Below, piece after piece: positions 18,901-26,137 of a stretch of DNA of 64,000 bases. The notes beneath the pieces were generated by a model. It saw only the letters and a program-made list of their open reading frames with translations, searched no databases and was not told the origin of the DNA. Made by a program: the position numbers and the translations under genes. Origin of the DNA: Acidobacteria bacterium 28-9 (lineage in GTDB: Bacteria > Acidobacteriota > Blastocatellia > Pyrinomonadales > Pyrinomonadaceae); the NCBI GenBank assembly GCA_002050355.1, contig MWYY01000052.1, positions 37,692-101,691 on the forward strand. Direction: 5' to 3'. Position 1 is the stretch's first letter. Each line of letters opens with the position of its first letter.

Positions 18901-20385
18901 GCGGTAATTGTATTCGTTGTCAACTATGAACGGTTTGAACATATCAAACGCCATTTTCGTTTCTTCCGTAGTGCGCTCGAAATTTTCAAACGATTTCTGC
19001 ACATCCGAAACAATATCGCCGATGCGCCCGCCGCCCCAATTCGGTTTGGCTTTATCCAATAAATTAGTCGCGCCTTTTGCCAATTTATTGAGCATCGGCG
19101 CGCTGGTTAACTCATAAGTTTTCTGCGAAACAGGTATCGCTTCAATCATTCCCGCGACGCGATTGACAAGTTTGTTGCCTGTTTCCTTGTCTTTATAATG
19201 CTGCCGCTTATAAAGCCCGACAAGACCGACCATTCGTTTCATATCGTTCGGATTCGTGTCGCCCGAACAGACCTGGAAAACGAGCGGGGGCTTGTCGTCA
19301 ACTAGAGCATTCATCGCCGCTTGCAGCATCGCGCCCGCCACCAAATCAACCGGAATAATGTCTAAAACCAACTTCTCGTTTACCGGAAAAATCGGCTGAC
19401 CGCGCAAGGCAATCAAAATCAGCGGCGCGGTTGTCGTAAAACCTTCGTTCCAGCCCGGAAACGGATAATTAACCGCCGATTCGACAACCGACGGACGCAG
19501 CAGAATTTTTATAACATCGTCTTGCTGGGCGACGATTTGTTCGGCGAGCGATTTTGAATAAGTATAAATATTTGTCCAACCCCAGAATGCGGCGCGCTTT
19601 TCGCCAAGTTCAGTGGTGCGTTCACGAATCCAGACTTTTCGCTCGCGCAGCATCGCCAAACTCAAAGCGTCTTCGTCGTCCGCGTCGCGTCCCTCGTCCA
19701 ACAAACGCTCGCGCGCGGCTTCGCGGAACTTCGCAATCTGCATCGCGTCCTTCGCTTCTTCACGCGCCTGCTCGCTCAATCTAGCGCAATCGGCAATCTC
19801 CTGATTGACATCAAATTTCGTCCCAATCAACTCATCTTTACGCGGGAAATAACCGACAACCGGCTCATTTTCCCAAACCGTGCCGTTCTTCTTTCCGACA
19901 ACAAAACAAGTCGAAACGTGAACGAGAGCCGGACGCTTCATCATCCGCGCCAATTTCAAAACATTATTTGTGCCGACGACATTAGTCCTCAACGCGCTTT
20001 CAAGCGGTGGATTAAACGTAACATTGCCCGCCGAATTGATAACGATGTCGCAATCATTCATTATTTCCCGCGCTTCCGTTTCCGCTAATCCGAGAAATTC
20101 ATTGCCGACATCACCATTGACGGGAACGACTTTTTCACGAATAAATTTCTCAAACTCGTCACCGTATTTCTCGCGCAACGGGTCAAACGTAGGCGAAGTT
20201 ACAACGCTCGTCCAAAAACGAATCTCCGATTCGCGCGCGTCTCTCGCCCGCACGGTCGCATAAACTCGCCCGACATCAGGAAAATTATGCAGCAGCATCG
20301 AAAGCGTAACCTTGCCGACAAAGCCCGTGCCGCCGATAAAGAAAATCTTTTTATTTTTGAAAATTTCGGTTGGTGATAATTTCAT
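15952..20385 (-). CDS. fused acyl reductase / acyl-AMP ligase / carrier / acyltransferase (ElbD-like)
   Basis: A 1477-residue protein with four domains. Residues 1-430 are a fatty-acyl-CoA-reductase-like Rossmann domain (GGTGFVGK at 18-25, Y274/K278). Residues about 555-1110 are an AMP-forming acyl ligase (TSGTTGTPK at 726-734, EGYGLTE at 901-907, Lys 1096). Residues 1125-1195 are an acyl carrier with S1160 in LGFDSL. Residues 1235-1440 are a PlsC-type acyltransferase (NHASHLD at 1266-1272, FPEGGRS at 1342-1348). This set can activate, hold, reduce and transfer a fatty acyl chain. By recollection the domain order resembles ElbD, the multifunctional ether-lipid enzyme of Myxococcus. Ether-bound iso-diabolic acid lipids are known in this acidobacterial group, which supports the inference but does not prove it. 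Confidence 0.85.
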   Translation of the reverse strand: MKLSPTEIFKNKKIFFIGGTGFVGKVTLSMLLHNFPDVGRVYATVRARDARESEIRFWTSVVTSPTFDPLREKYGDEFEKFIREKVVPVNGDVGNEFLGLAETEAREIMNDCDIVINSAGNVTFNPPLESALRTNVVGTNNVLKLARMMKRPALVHVSTCFVVGKKNGTVWENEPVVGYFPRKDELIGTKFDVNQEIADCARLSEQAREEAKDAMQIAKFREAARERLLDEGRDADDEDALSLAMLRERKVWIRERTTELGEKRAAFWGWTNIYTYSKSLAEQIVAQQDDVIKILLRPSVVESAVNYPFPGWNEGFTTTAPLILIALRGQPIFPVNEKLVLDIIPVDLVAGAMLQAAMNALVDDKPPLVFQVCSGDTNPNDMKRMVGLVGLYKRQHYKDKETGNKLVNRVAGMIEAIPVSQKTYELTSAPMLNKLAKGATNLLDKAKPNWGGGRIGDIVSDVQKSFENFERTTEETKMAFDMFKPFIVDNEYNYRADNTRALHSLIKDNEKNLLPWYPEKLDWYDYWLNVHFPGLRKWVLPQLEEDLKLQEKRSHTYKDLIDLFDTATKRFPTRVAMRIERGGKKEQYTYEDVRELTLRAAGFLAEKGLTPTQKVILFSHNMPEWGLAYFGILKTGAVAVPLDPSSSAEDIAKFAKASEASMILISPKLEDETPDLASELEKHNLKIPIYDFTNVFEMPTESEEAERLALLPPKVLANNVASLIFTSGTTGTPKAVMLSHKNFVNMVSMLGSVLDMSISDGVLSVLPLHHTFEFSAGFLTPFANGTQITYLEELSSEELSYAIENGHVTGMVGVPALWEMLHRRIKTRLRERGDWFADLADNIIDFNAWLRDNTPFNFGPIVFFPIHQGLGGRMRYLISGGSALSEKVQKDLHGLGFTVLEGYGLTESAPVLTVARPGNKLLRGSVGKPLSGVEVKINEPDENGVGEVIARGQNVMLGYFNNEEATAEVLQDRWLKTGDLGRLDEDGNLYIVGRSKDVIIDSNGKNIYPDEIEDLYGKSPFVKEMSVTGLPDAEGGEKIAVLVVPDYEYDIALSRADTNRKVEAHFREVSSALPFFKRVKVVHFTPFELPRTATRKVKRPEVVEMLRNLEDKSKKKTRIDSNAKNDDNVIWLRKIVANVTNRPLSDVALETKLADLGFDSLMFVELQAAVEDAGGRVVSPDTLNEVETIRELMTAAQRVDKSKKIVDEPKTEEKKDEELFIPSIVRRVGNQVVSLAQNTLYNDILKTNIEGVGNVPPHTNFIVAANHASHLDMGLVKYALGDDVAEQTVAVAAADYWFDTKYKRAYMNNFTTLVPIERTGSLRQSLRHVTQILNEGYNTLIFPEGGRSQTGEINEFKPIIGYLALNNKTGILPVYIWGTYEAFPKGATIPKASSIGASIGAKVGRFLEYDELFEMTKGVPKTEAYRLIAARVQFEIENMRDDNGSNGKKDKFHVAGIRKQWRAERRKTRKREAVIDD

Positions 20386-20397
20386 TTTCGTAAAAAA

Positions 20398-20842
20398 CTA
20401 TGTAATTTCTTCGATTATTGGTTGATGGCAGGTTGCAATATCAATAATGTTGTTCAAACAAACAATTCCAAAATGCTTAATTTTATTTTCTTGAGTATGT
20501 TCAATGATAAAACTATCAACTGCAACCGAAACATAATCTAAAAATTCTCGATTTTGAGTAAACACGCAATAAATTTCCTGTAAAATTTTCATAGTCTTCC
20601 CAAACTGTAAAAGATTCATTTCTGACTGAATATGAAATATATTCATCAAAAATAATCTTGTATTTTTTACAAGGTTTTTTAGGTGTGATTATTTCGGAAT
20701 TTATCTCGTTATTTTCGTTTCGACCGTCAGAACATCCAGAACTTGCCTCACTTACCCGCAAGACAAGTTCGAGGTCATTTCCCTCAATCAATTTATCTAA
20801 ATATAGATAATCGTGATTACTTATTTGGTCGAACAAATTCAT
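20398..20842 (-). pseudogene. frameshifted gene of unknown function
   Basis: Two overlapping frames fit one original protein of about 148 residues: the first (from the ATG at 20842) is sensible up to SFTVWEDYENF, and the second continues QEIYCVFTQNREFLDYVSVA to the stop at 20398. The total length is one base off a multiple of three, and the switch falls near 20580-20600. It could be a true pseudogene, a programmed shift or a sequencing error. The protein is acidic, soluble and not recognised. It is the last gene of the toxin-antitoxin island, and its base composition is richer in A+T than its neighbours. Confidence 0.55.
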
Positions 20843-20844
20843 AT

Positions 20845-21189
20845 TTACAAACTCAAAACCAATCGCAAACCTTCTTCAATCTTTTCCATTTTTTTATTCG
20901 GCATGGTCGCAACAAATTCCGTCAGCAAACTTTTATCAATCGTAATCACCTGCGAAACATTCACGACCGAATCAACCGGTAAACGACTTGCTCGCGCCGT
21001 AATCGAAACATTTCCCGGCGCTTTGGCTAATTCCAGATTTTTCGTAATAACGGCGACAACGACGGTTTGAATTTTGCTTTGGTTAAATGAATCCGATTGC
21101 ACAACCAAAACCGGACGACGAAAGCCCGGACTTGAGCCGACAGGTTCTGGCAAATCCGCCCACCAAATTTCGCCGCGCCCGATTACCAT
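20845..21189 (-). CDS. MazF/PemK-family toxin (pair 1)
   Basis: A 114-residue endoribonuclease-type toxin. The N-terminal segment GRGEIWWADLPEPVGSSPGF and RRPVLVVQSD are typical of MazF/PemK, which cut mRNA at specific short sequences. It overlaps the upstream antitoxin gene by 7 bp, the usual translational coupling. This is the first of two different pairs in the island. Confidence 0.9.
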   Translation of the reverse strand: MVIGRGEIWWADLPEPVGSSPGFRRPVLVVQSDSFNQSKIQTVVVAVITKNLELAKAPGNVSITARASRLPVDSVVNVSQVITIDKSLLTEFVATMPNKKMEKIEEGLRLVLSL

Positions 21190-21419
21190 TTTTCTTTCAA
21201 CAAACTCGTTGCTTGCGCTTTCAGCAAATCATTATCCAGATTTGAAGCCGCGTTTTCATAAACTTCATTGAGCTTCGCCGTTACGTCTTCGACGTGATTT
21301 TCCTTGAGATAAATTTTTACCGCTTCGGTGAAAAGTTCACTGCGTGAAATTTTTAATTTACGCGCCAAACCCTCCGCTTGCTCAAAGACATTGTTCGGAA
21401 TTGAAATTGCCGTTTTCAT
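21183..21419 (-). CDS. ribbon-helix-helix antitoxin (pair 1)
   Basis: A 78-residue protein with an N-terminal ribbon-helix-helix fold (MKTAISIPNNVFEQAEGLAR, then KISRSELFTEAVKIYL) that would bind its own promoter, and a C-terminal helical tail for toxin binding. The ATG at 21419 is chosen over an upstream start at 21470 because the fold begins there. It overlaps the MazF gene by 7 bp. Confidence 0.87.
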   Translation of the reverse strand: MKTAISIPNNVFEQAEGLARKLKISRSELFTEAVKIYLKENHVEDVTAKLNEVYENAASNLDNDLLKAQATSLLKEKW

Positions 21420-21452
21420 ACTTTGAGTATAACCGAAGTTATACCGCTTTGT

Positions 21453-21521
21453 TAATCCGTTACACTGCAAAACTCGATAATGGGCTGATGCAGCATCGTA
21501 ATCTCCGCATTTCTACCTATA
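21453..21521 (-). pseudogene. 3'-tail fragment of a LarA-like gene
   Basis: This 69-bp stretch matches the 3' end of the intact LarA-like gene (22719-22787) at about 59 of 69 positions. It still reads [22 protein letters not shown] followed by a stop; the intact copy reads [22 protein letters not shown]. Several of the differences are silent, so it derives from a diverged functional homologue and not from a recent local copy. It begins 4 nt after the stop codon of the second MazF gene. Confidence 0.85.
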
Positions 21522-21525
21522 AATT

Positions 21526-21846
21526 TTATAAATCAAGTTGTGTTTTTACTGCTTTCTCAATCTTCTCGACATCTGCTTTCGATAAATGTCCGGCTTTATT
21601 CAGCAATCGCAACTTGCTCACGGTCGTCAGTTGGTCGGCGAGAGCTTTGGCTTGTTTTCCGCCGAATGAGACGTAAGCCTCGCTCGGATAGAGTTTGTCG
21701 ATTTTACTGGAAAGCGGCACGACTTGGACGCGGTTGAGATGTTTGTTTGAAGCGTCGTTGCTCAGAACGACGGCGGGACGTTGTTTTGTGATTTCACCTC
21801 CGACGGACGGCTCGAAGTTCACCCACCAAACTTCACCACGTTTCAT
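21526..21846 (-). CDS. MazF-family toxin (pair 2)
   Basis: A 106-residue MazF toxin with KRGEVWWVNFEPSVGGEITK and QRPAVVLSNDASN, the core beta-barrel segments of mRNA interferases. It is clearly different in sequence from the toxin at 20845. It overlaps its antitoxin gene by 14 bp. Its 3' end joins the LarA-like tail fragment directly. Confidence 0.92.
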   Translation of the reverse strand: MKRGEVWWVNFEPSVGGEITKQRPAVVLSNDASNKHLNRVQVVPLSSKIDKLYPSEAYVSFGGKQAKALADQLTTVSKLRLLNKAGHLSKADVEKIEKAVKTQLDL

Positions 21847-22063
21847 TATTCACGTCTCCGATTGTCGCGTCCGACCATTCCAGTGCTTCTGCCTCCCGCG
21901 CTTCGTCCTGCGCCATTTCTTTATAAGCCGATTCTAAATCTTCATTCAAAACGTGCGGGCGCACCAGAACTTCAATAAACTGGCTGATTTTCCCGCGCCC
22001 GACTGCCCTTTGCAGACCTTCATAAACGCGCTCGTCAATCGTTATTGTTAATTTCTTTTGCAT
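21833..22063 (-). CDS. antitoxin of the second MazF pair
   Basis: A 76-residue protein that starts with a ribbon-helix-helix-like segment (KKLTITIDERVYEGLQRAVG) and has an acidic C-terminal part (KEMAQDEAREAEALEWSDAT) suited to wrap the toxin. It overlaps mazF by 14 bp. The expected role is DNA binding and toxin neutralisation. Confidence 0.85.
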   Translation of the reverse strand: MQKKLTITIDERVYEGLQRAVGRGKISQFIEVLVRPHVLNEDLESAYKEMAQDEAREAEALEWSDATIGDVNNETW

Positions 22064-22102
22064 AGCGATTTATTATACGTATTCTGCACGTATAATCCAA
22101 TC

Positions 22103-22681
22103 TCACTTCGATTTTCCTTTCTTCTCTTCAACAAATCCAATTTTGCGTTTCAAAAATTTCGGGTCGCGTTTAATTTCTCCCAACAGTTGAAAAACTACGC
22201 GAAAGTCTTGATTATACTTGTAGGCAACTTTTTCCAGTTGTTCAATGCGGTCTGCCAAATCTTGATGCAATGCCAAAATTGAGCGCATTTTCACAAAGGC
22301 TCTGACAACTTTAATGCTTGCTTCTATCGCCGTTGCGCTGTTTAAGACACTTGCCAACATTACCGCGCCGTGTTCGGTAAAAACGAATGGAGCATATTTG
22401 CTGTATTTACCGCGTTTTGATTTTCCGGTGTCTAAGGTCACAATCTGTGACCTTAGAGATTCGATGTGCCGTGTTTCTTCAAGCGACAGTTCAAACATAA
22501 AATCTAACGGAAAGCGATGCAAATTGCGCCGAACAGCTTGTTTTAGAACTCTAGTTTCGACTTGATAAACTTCCGCCAAATCACTGTCGAGCATTACTTT
22601 TTGACCGCGAATAAGATAAATCTTTTCTTCGATTCCTTCGATAACTGTCAAATTCGCTTCCTGATTTTCTTTATTCGCCAT
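22103..22681 (-). CDS. ORF6N-domain protein (phage-type)
   Basis: A 192-residue protein with an N-terminal ORF6N domain (IYLIRGQKVMLDSDLAEVYQ, then LKQAVRRNLHRFP and FVFTEHGAVMLASVLNS), a DNA-binding module first seen in phage and mobile-element proteins, and a C-terminal coiled region with a Lys-rich end. It lies between the LarA-like gene and the second MazEF pair, inside the segment bounded by LarA-like tail copies. No phage structural or integrase genes accompany it. Confidence 0.88.
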   Translation of the reverse strand: MANKENQEANLTVIEGIEEKIYLIRGQKVMLDSDLAEVYQVETRVLKQAVRRNLHRFPLDFMFELSLEETRHIESLRSQIVTLDTGKSKRGKYSKYAPFVFTEHGAVMLASVLNSATAIEASIKVVRAFVKMRSILALHQDLADRIEQLEKVAYKYNQDFRVVFQLLGEIKRDPKFLKRKIGFVEEKKGKSK

Positions 22682-22717
22682 AATTTCTTATGAGGTGCCA
22701 GATTGTGATTTCAAAAA

Positions 22718-24319
22718 CTAATCCGTCACATTACACAAACCGATAATCGGCTGATGCAGCATCGTAATCTCCGCGTTTCTGCCCATATACGAACGCGCTT
22801 GGGCAATCGCTTCGGTCATATTGTCGGCGCGTTCCCAGCCGAGCATTTCGGGGACGTGGGCATTTTCCGCACCGGCGACGATGACTTTGCCGACGTGCTG
22901 GCGACCGTTTTCGCCCCAATACCACATAAAAAACGGGTGCGCTCCGTGATAGGCGTTGCCGCGCCGATACATTTCGATATAGTTCGGATTCGTCGCAAAT
23001 TCGCGCTCATATTTTTCGCGCAGGTAGAAAGCGTCGCGCGATTCGGACAAAAGACGGTGGAAAAATTCGATATATGGCGCGTGATGATTATGGTCAAACT
23101 CGTCAAAACACGGATGAGAAACAATCATCACGCCGCCTTTCCGAATGAGCGGTTTATTGCGATACATATTGAAGTGATAGCCGAGAGCCATCACTTGAAC
23201 GAGCAAAGGATTGAGCGATGAATAGACGTTATACGGCGAAATGTCGGGAATGCCGGTAATCAAAATATCGCACTGACCTTTGACGGGAATTTCAAACTGC
23301 TGATAATTCTTTTCCAGAATTTTTTCGTGGACCGGCTCGGTTGCGCCCGCGTAACAGGCAATTAATTCGTATTGCGCGGGAATTTGATGCAAAAGTTTAC
23401 GACGCGCAGCACGAGGTAGATTGCCGAAAGTCCGCTTCATCGCTTCCCATTTCATTCTGTCCATAAACGAAAATTCGTCTTCGTTGCGCGTCAGAATGTC
23501 GTAGCCGTCGCTAAACATTCGGCTGTTGAGCGCGGTTTCGATGTGAAAGACGTTGCAGTGTTCGTCAACTAATTTGCCGAGGCGATTGATTTTGTGATTG
23601 AGTTCCGACGAAGACGGGTCCATATAAGAATCCGAATCGCGTATGGTCTGCGGTTCGTGATGCGCCCGCAGAGATTCGTAATCGCACAGCCCGACGGCGA
23701 CCGATTTGTGTCCGCCGTTCATCGGAACGAAATTGATGTTGGCGTAAATCAGCAAATCGCTTTCGATGGCGCGTTTGTTGATGCGAAGCGGTTCGTCGTG
23801 GCGCGTGTGTCCGATGGTGACGAGATTTTCGTCGTCTTCGGCGTCGTGGTTGTAATATCTGTCCGGGTAAAATTCGTCAAAAATTTTCTTGCCGACCATT
23901 CGCTCCATTTCCCACGGCGTCATCCGGCGGTGCAATGAAATAGCGATTATCAAATGAATATCGTCCACGCCGTTTGCCGCGCACTGTTCCAAAATGACTT
24001 CGAGCATCGTCTGGCGCACGTCCGGCGTCTGCATAGGCGGCAGCGGCATCGAAATATCGTCAATCGCAATCGTCACGCGCATTCCCGGCTCAAGCTGCGC
24101 GTAAAGCGGTTTCGCGTCAATCGGATGATTAACCGCGTAACGAATCGCCGCTTCCCGATTCGGCAAGCCTTTTATCGGCGGATTCGGATAAATCACGCGC
24201 GTCCCCGTCGGCAAATCTTCGAGAATAAAATCCTCGCCAAACGGTATAATGCGCGGCGCGCTGTCGCGGTCAATGTAAACAATTGATTCGTGTGTTTTTC
24301 TGCGTAATTGCAAAGCCAT
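22718..24319 (-). CDS. LarA-like (DUF2088) nickel-dependent racemase family protein
   Basis: A 533-residue protein of the lactate racemase family, which uses a nickel-pincer nucleotide cofactor to racemise or epimerise 2-hydroxy acids. The N-terminal DUF2088 region includes [16 protein letters not shown] and [15 protein letters not shown], and the C-terminal half contains [19 protein letters not shown]. The actual substrate is unknown; the larB/C/E cofactor genes are not in the window. The gene sits inside the toxin-antitoxin island. Its last 23 codons recur as a fragment at 21453-21521. Confidence 0.8.
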   Translation of the reverse strand: MALQLRRKTHESIVYIDRDSAPRIIPFGEDFILEDLPTGTRVIYPNPPIKGLPNREAAIRYAVNHPIDAKPLYAQLEPGMRVTIAIDDISMPLPPMQTPDVRQTMLEVILEQCAANGVDDIHLIIAISLHRRMTPWEMERMVGKKIFDEFYPDRYYNHDAEDDENLVTIGHTRHDEPLRINKRAIESDLLIYANINFVPMNGGHKSVAVGLCDYESLRAHHEPQTIRDSDSYMDPSSSELNHKINRLGKLVDEHCNVFHIETALNSRMFSDGYDILTRNEDEFSFMDRMKWEAMKRTFGNLPRAARRKLLHQIPAQYELIACYAGATEPVHEKILEKNYQQFEIPVKGQCDILITGIPDISPYNVYSSLNPLLVQVMALGYHFNMYRNKPLIRKGGVMIVSHPCFDEFDHNHHAPYIEFFHRLLSESRDAFYLREKYEREFATNPNYIEMYRRGNAYHGAHPFFMWYWGENGRQHVGKVIVAGAENAHVPEMLGWERADNMTEAIAQARSYMGRNAEITMLHQPIIGLCNVTD

Positions 24320-24326
24320 ATTTGTT

Positions 24327-24521
24327 TTAATCTTTTGTGTATTTTTCGATTATTGCTTCAATGTTTTCTCGGCTAAGAAACACCTTTTCTAAAATAAGCA
24401 CTAATTTTGTTTTATCCTGTTCTTCGATGGATTTATCAAAATCATCTAACAAGCCAGCGTGAAATAGTCTGTCATTAACAGTCATTCCTAAATATTTATT
24501 TTGTGGAAACTGTTTTTCCAT
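24327..24521 (-). CDS. small hypothetical protein upstream of the LarA-like gene
   Basis: A 64-residue soluble helical protein ([20 protein letters not shown], then [20 protein letters not shown]). It ends 7 bp before the LarA-like gene on the same strand, so the two are probably co-transcribed. The composition is normal for a real small protein. No family could be assigned. Confidence 0.6.
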   Translation of the reverse strand: MEKQFPQNKYLGMTVNDRLFHAGLLDDFDKSIEEQDKTKLVLILEKVFLSRENIEAIIEKYTKD

Positions 24522-24551
24522 AAACAGCTAATTTTCTTTGAACAAAGAAAT

Positions 24552-24956
24552 CTATTTGCCGTAAGCACTCAAAAGAAGTTTGCCTTCGTAATCAATCAAA
24601 CCGAATTTCACGCGGTCTAAAAAACCTTGTCTGCCGAGAACATTGCGCGTGAACGATTCTTCTTTGGCAAAGAAAACTCTCGAAACGGTTTCGATTTCCA
24701 AAACTGATAAAACGATTTCGTGAGCGTAAGCGTCGAAATTTCCCGCCGCCGTATTAAAGCGTATAAATTCGCCGCCTTCGACATCTATGCCGAGCCTTTC
24801 CGCGTGTTTGCGCTCGAAGACGCAATCGGTCGCGCCGGTGTCGATTTTCGCTTCCAAATCAATCTGCCGTCCGCCGAAATGAAGGACGACTAAAACGGTG
24901 ATGCCCGTTTTCAGCGTGTCGTATTCAAATACTTTGTCGAAGGAAACGGTTTCCAC
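24552..24956 (-). CDS. retropepsin-like aspartyl protease
   Basis: A 134-residue single-domain aspartyl protease of the retroviral type. The catalytic motif is DTGATDCVFE, and the C-terminal NVLGRQGFLDRVKFGLIDY is typical of the bacterial clan AA family. Such proteins act as homodimers; the target is unknown. A GTG start at 24956 lies 3 bp after the stop of the DUF5678-like gene and overlaps its own AAAGGTGG ribosome binding site, so the two are translationally linked. The last 16 codons recur as a fragment at 25318-25367. Confidence 0.82.
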   Translation of the reverse strand: METVSFDKVFEYDTLKTGITVLVVLHFGGRQIDLEAKIDTGATDCVFERKHAERLGIDVEGGEFIRFNTAAGNFDAYAHEIVLSVLEIETVSRVFFAKEESFTRNVLGRQGFLDRVKFGLIDYEGKLLLSAYGK

Positions 24957-24959
24957 CTT

Positions 24960-25307
24960 TTACCAACCTCCAACGTAATGTTTCGGTTCTTCGACGATAT
25001 GATGAACGAAAGGCGATTTGATTCCCTGTTCGATTGCTTTGTAGTGAACTTCCAGCGCGTCTGTTCCGTGTGCGATGAGTTCGCCGCCTTCCAGACAAAC
25101 CCATTGATTCATATATTCCGCGCTGTGTTCGTCGAGCCATTTTCGCGCTTTTTTGTATCGCTCAATCTGATATTTTTTCAGTTTTTCTTTATCTTCGTCT
25201 TTCGACTTTTTGCGTTTTTCCGCTTCATACCATTCGTCGAATTTTTCAAATTCTTCGGTCGGCAGTTGTAAAACAACTTGTTTAGCTTGTTCTAAATTCA
25301 CTTGCAT
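24960..25307 (-). CDS. DUF5678-like small protein
   Basis: A 115-residue protein with a charged helical N-terminal half (DEWYEAEKRKKSKDEDKEKL) and a C-terminal domain around NQWVCLEGGELIAHGTDALE, which resembles DUF5678. The ATG at 25307 with TAGGAG upstream is preferred over the in-frame start at 25334. It pairs with the aspartyl protease gene directly downstream, a pairing that suggests a protease with its substrate or regulator. No direct function is known. Confidence 0.7.
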   Translation of the reverse strand: MQVNLEQAKQVVLQLPTEEFEKFDEWYEAEKRKKSKDEDKEKLKKYQIERYKKARKWLDEHSAEYMNQWVCLEGGELIAHGTDALEVHYKAIEQGIKSPFVHHIVEEPKHYVGGW

Positions 25308-25317
25308 AAAGACTCTC

Positions 25318-25367
25318 CTATTCTCCGTCAGCACTCAAAAGCAGTTTGCCTTCGTAATTAATCAACC
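25318..25367 (-). pseudogene. 3'-tail fragment of an aspartyl protease gene
   Basis: It matches the end of the intact aspartyl protease gene (24552-24600) at about 43 of 49 positions. It still reads GLINYEGKLLLSADGE and a stop; the intact gene ends GLIDYEGKLLLSAYGK. The 5' side is fused to vapC, whose final codons and stop (25358-25360) lie inside the fragment. The fragment's own stop overlaps the ribosome binding site of the DUF5678-like gene, so the original gene pair was probably tandemly duplicated. Confidence 0.82.
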
Positions 25368-25777
25368 CAAGGATTTAAAACCCTAACTTGCGAATGCTGA
25401 AAGTTTTTGACGTTTCGCGTAACGAAAATCATATCGTGTTCCAAAGCCGTCGCTTCTAAAAGCGAATTGAACGCCGGACGCACAATGCCTTTTCGTTCAA
25501 ATTCGCCATACACTTTTCCCCAAACAGGAAATGTCTTTTCGGATAAGGGCAAGATTCGGCGGGAAAAACGCGCTTGTAATTGCTCCAGCCATTTTTCGAG
25601 TTCCGCTCTCTTTCTGCTTGATTCAAGTCTTGTGATTCCTTTCTTAATTTCGCCAAGGGTTAAAACGTTCAAATAAAGTTTCGATTCGTCCTGCGCGTCG
25701 AGCCATTCGAGAACTTTTTCGCTTGGTCTTTTTTGTTTCGGTTCGGAGATAATGCAGGTGTCGAGCAGAAAATTCAT
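25358..25777 (-). CDS. VapC-type PIN-domain toxin
   Basis: A 139-residue PIN-domain ribonuclease toxin (FitB/VapC type). D6 in MNFLLDTC and E43 in LTLGEIKKG match the usual acidic residues, but the third and fourth positions read N104 (AFNSLLEATA) and N125 (TRNVKNF) where relatives usually have Asp. Activity may therefore be reduced. The start overlaps the Phd gene by 4 bp (ATGA). The 3' end runs into the aspartyl protease tail, so the last residues (WVD) were acquired from that fragment. Confidence 0.88.
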   Translation of the reverse strand: MNFLLDTCIISEPKQKRPSEKVLEWLDAQDESKLYLNVLTLGEIKKGITRLESSRKRAELEKWLEQLQARFSRRILPLSEKTFPVWGKVYGEFERKGIVRPAFNSLLEATALEHDMIFVTRNVKNFQHSQVRVLNPWVD

Positions 25778-26021
25778 TCAAATGAGACCTCGCGCGGCAA
25801 ATTGTTCGCTCGGTCAAGAGAAGGAATTATTTCGTCGAGCGGACTTTTTTGCAAAAACTCAACCAGACTTTCTTTTTTGCCGTTTATCTTTCGCCATTCG
25901 TCAATCGAGACGACGACGACAACTTCCGTATCGTGGCGCCGAATCACCTGCGGCTCGTCCTTTTCTGCTAGACGAATCAATACGCTCAGATTATTTTTGC
26001 CTCTTTTACCGTGTGCGACAT
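25774..26021 (-). pseudogene. Phd/YefM-family antitoxin with frameshift
   Basis: The ATG at 26021 starts MSHTVKEAK, the normal Phd N-terminus. The frame then shifts in a run of five T (25994-25998 on the plus strand). Adding one base would give KEAKNNLSVLIRLAEKDEPQ, the family sequence, followed by an intact C-terminal part ending in the VapC-neutralising tail. As written, only a shorter product from an internal TTG (25980) without the DNA-binding start could be made. Either the antitoxin is broken, the run is slippery, or a base is missing in the assembly. Confidence 0.75.
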
Positions 26022-26137
26022 TTTTCCAACCTCATAAAAAGCAATTTATAGCATTTTAGCTACGTAGCCATTATAAATCGATTTTTCGTATCGCTCAAAT
26101 TTTACAAGAGAAATTTGTGATCCATTTTCAAGCAATT

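Noticed and set aside
24978..25271. 97-residue plus-strand frame rich in Phe
   Set aside because: Antisense of the DUF5678-like gene; the Phe runs mirror its Lys/Glu codons.
20398..26100. Prophage or integrative element with its own integrase
   Set aside because: Apart from the ORF6N protein there are no phage structural genes, integrase, transposase or tRNA attachment site; a toxin-antitoxin island with gene-tail scars describes it better.
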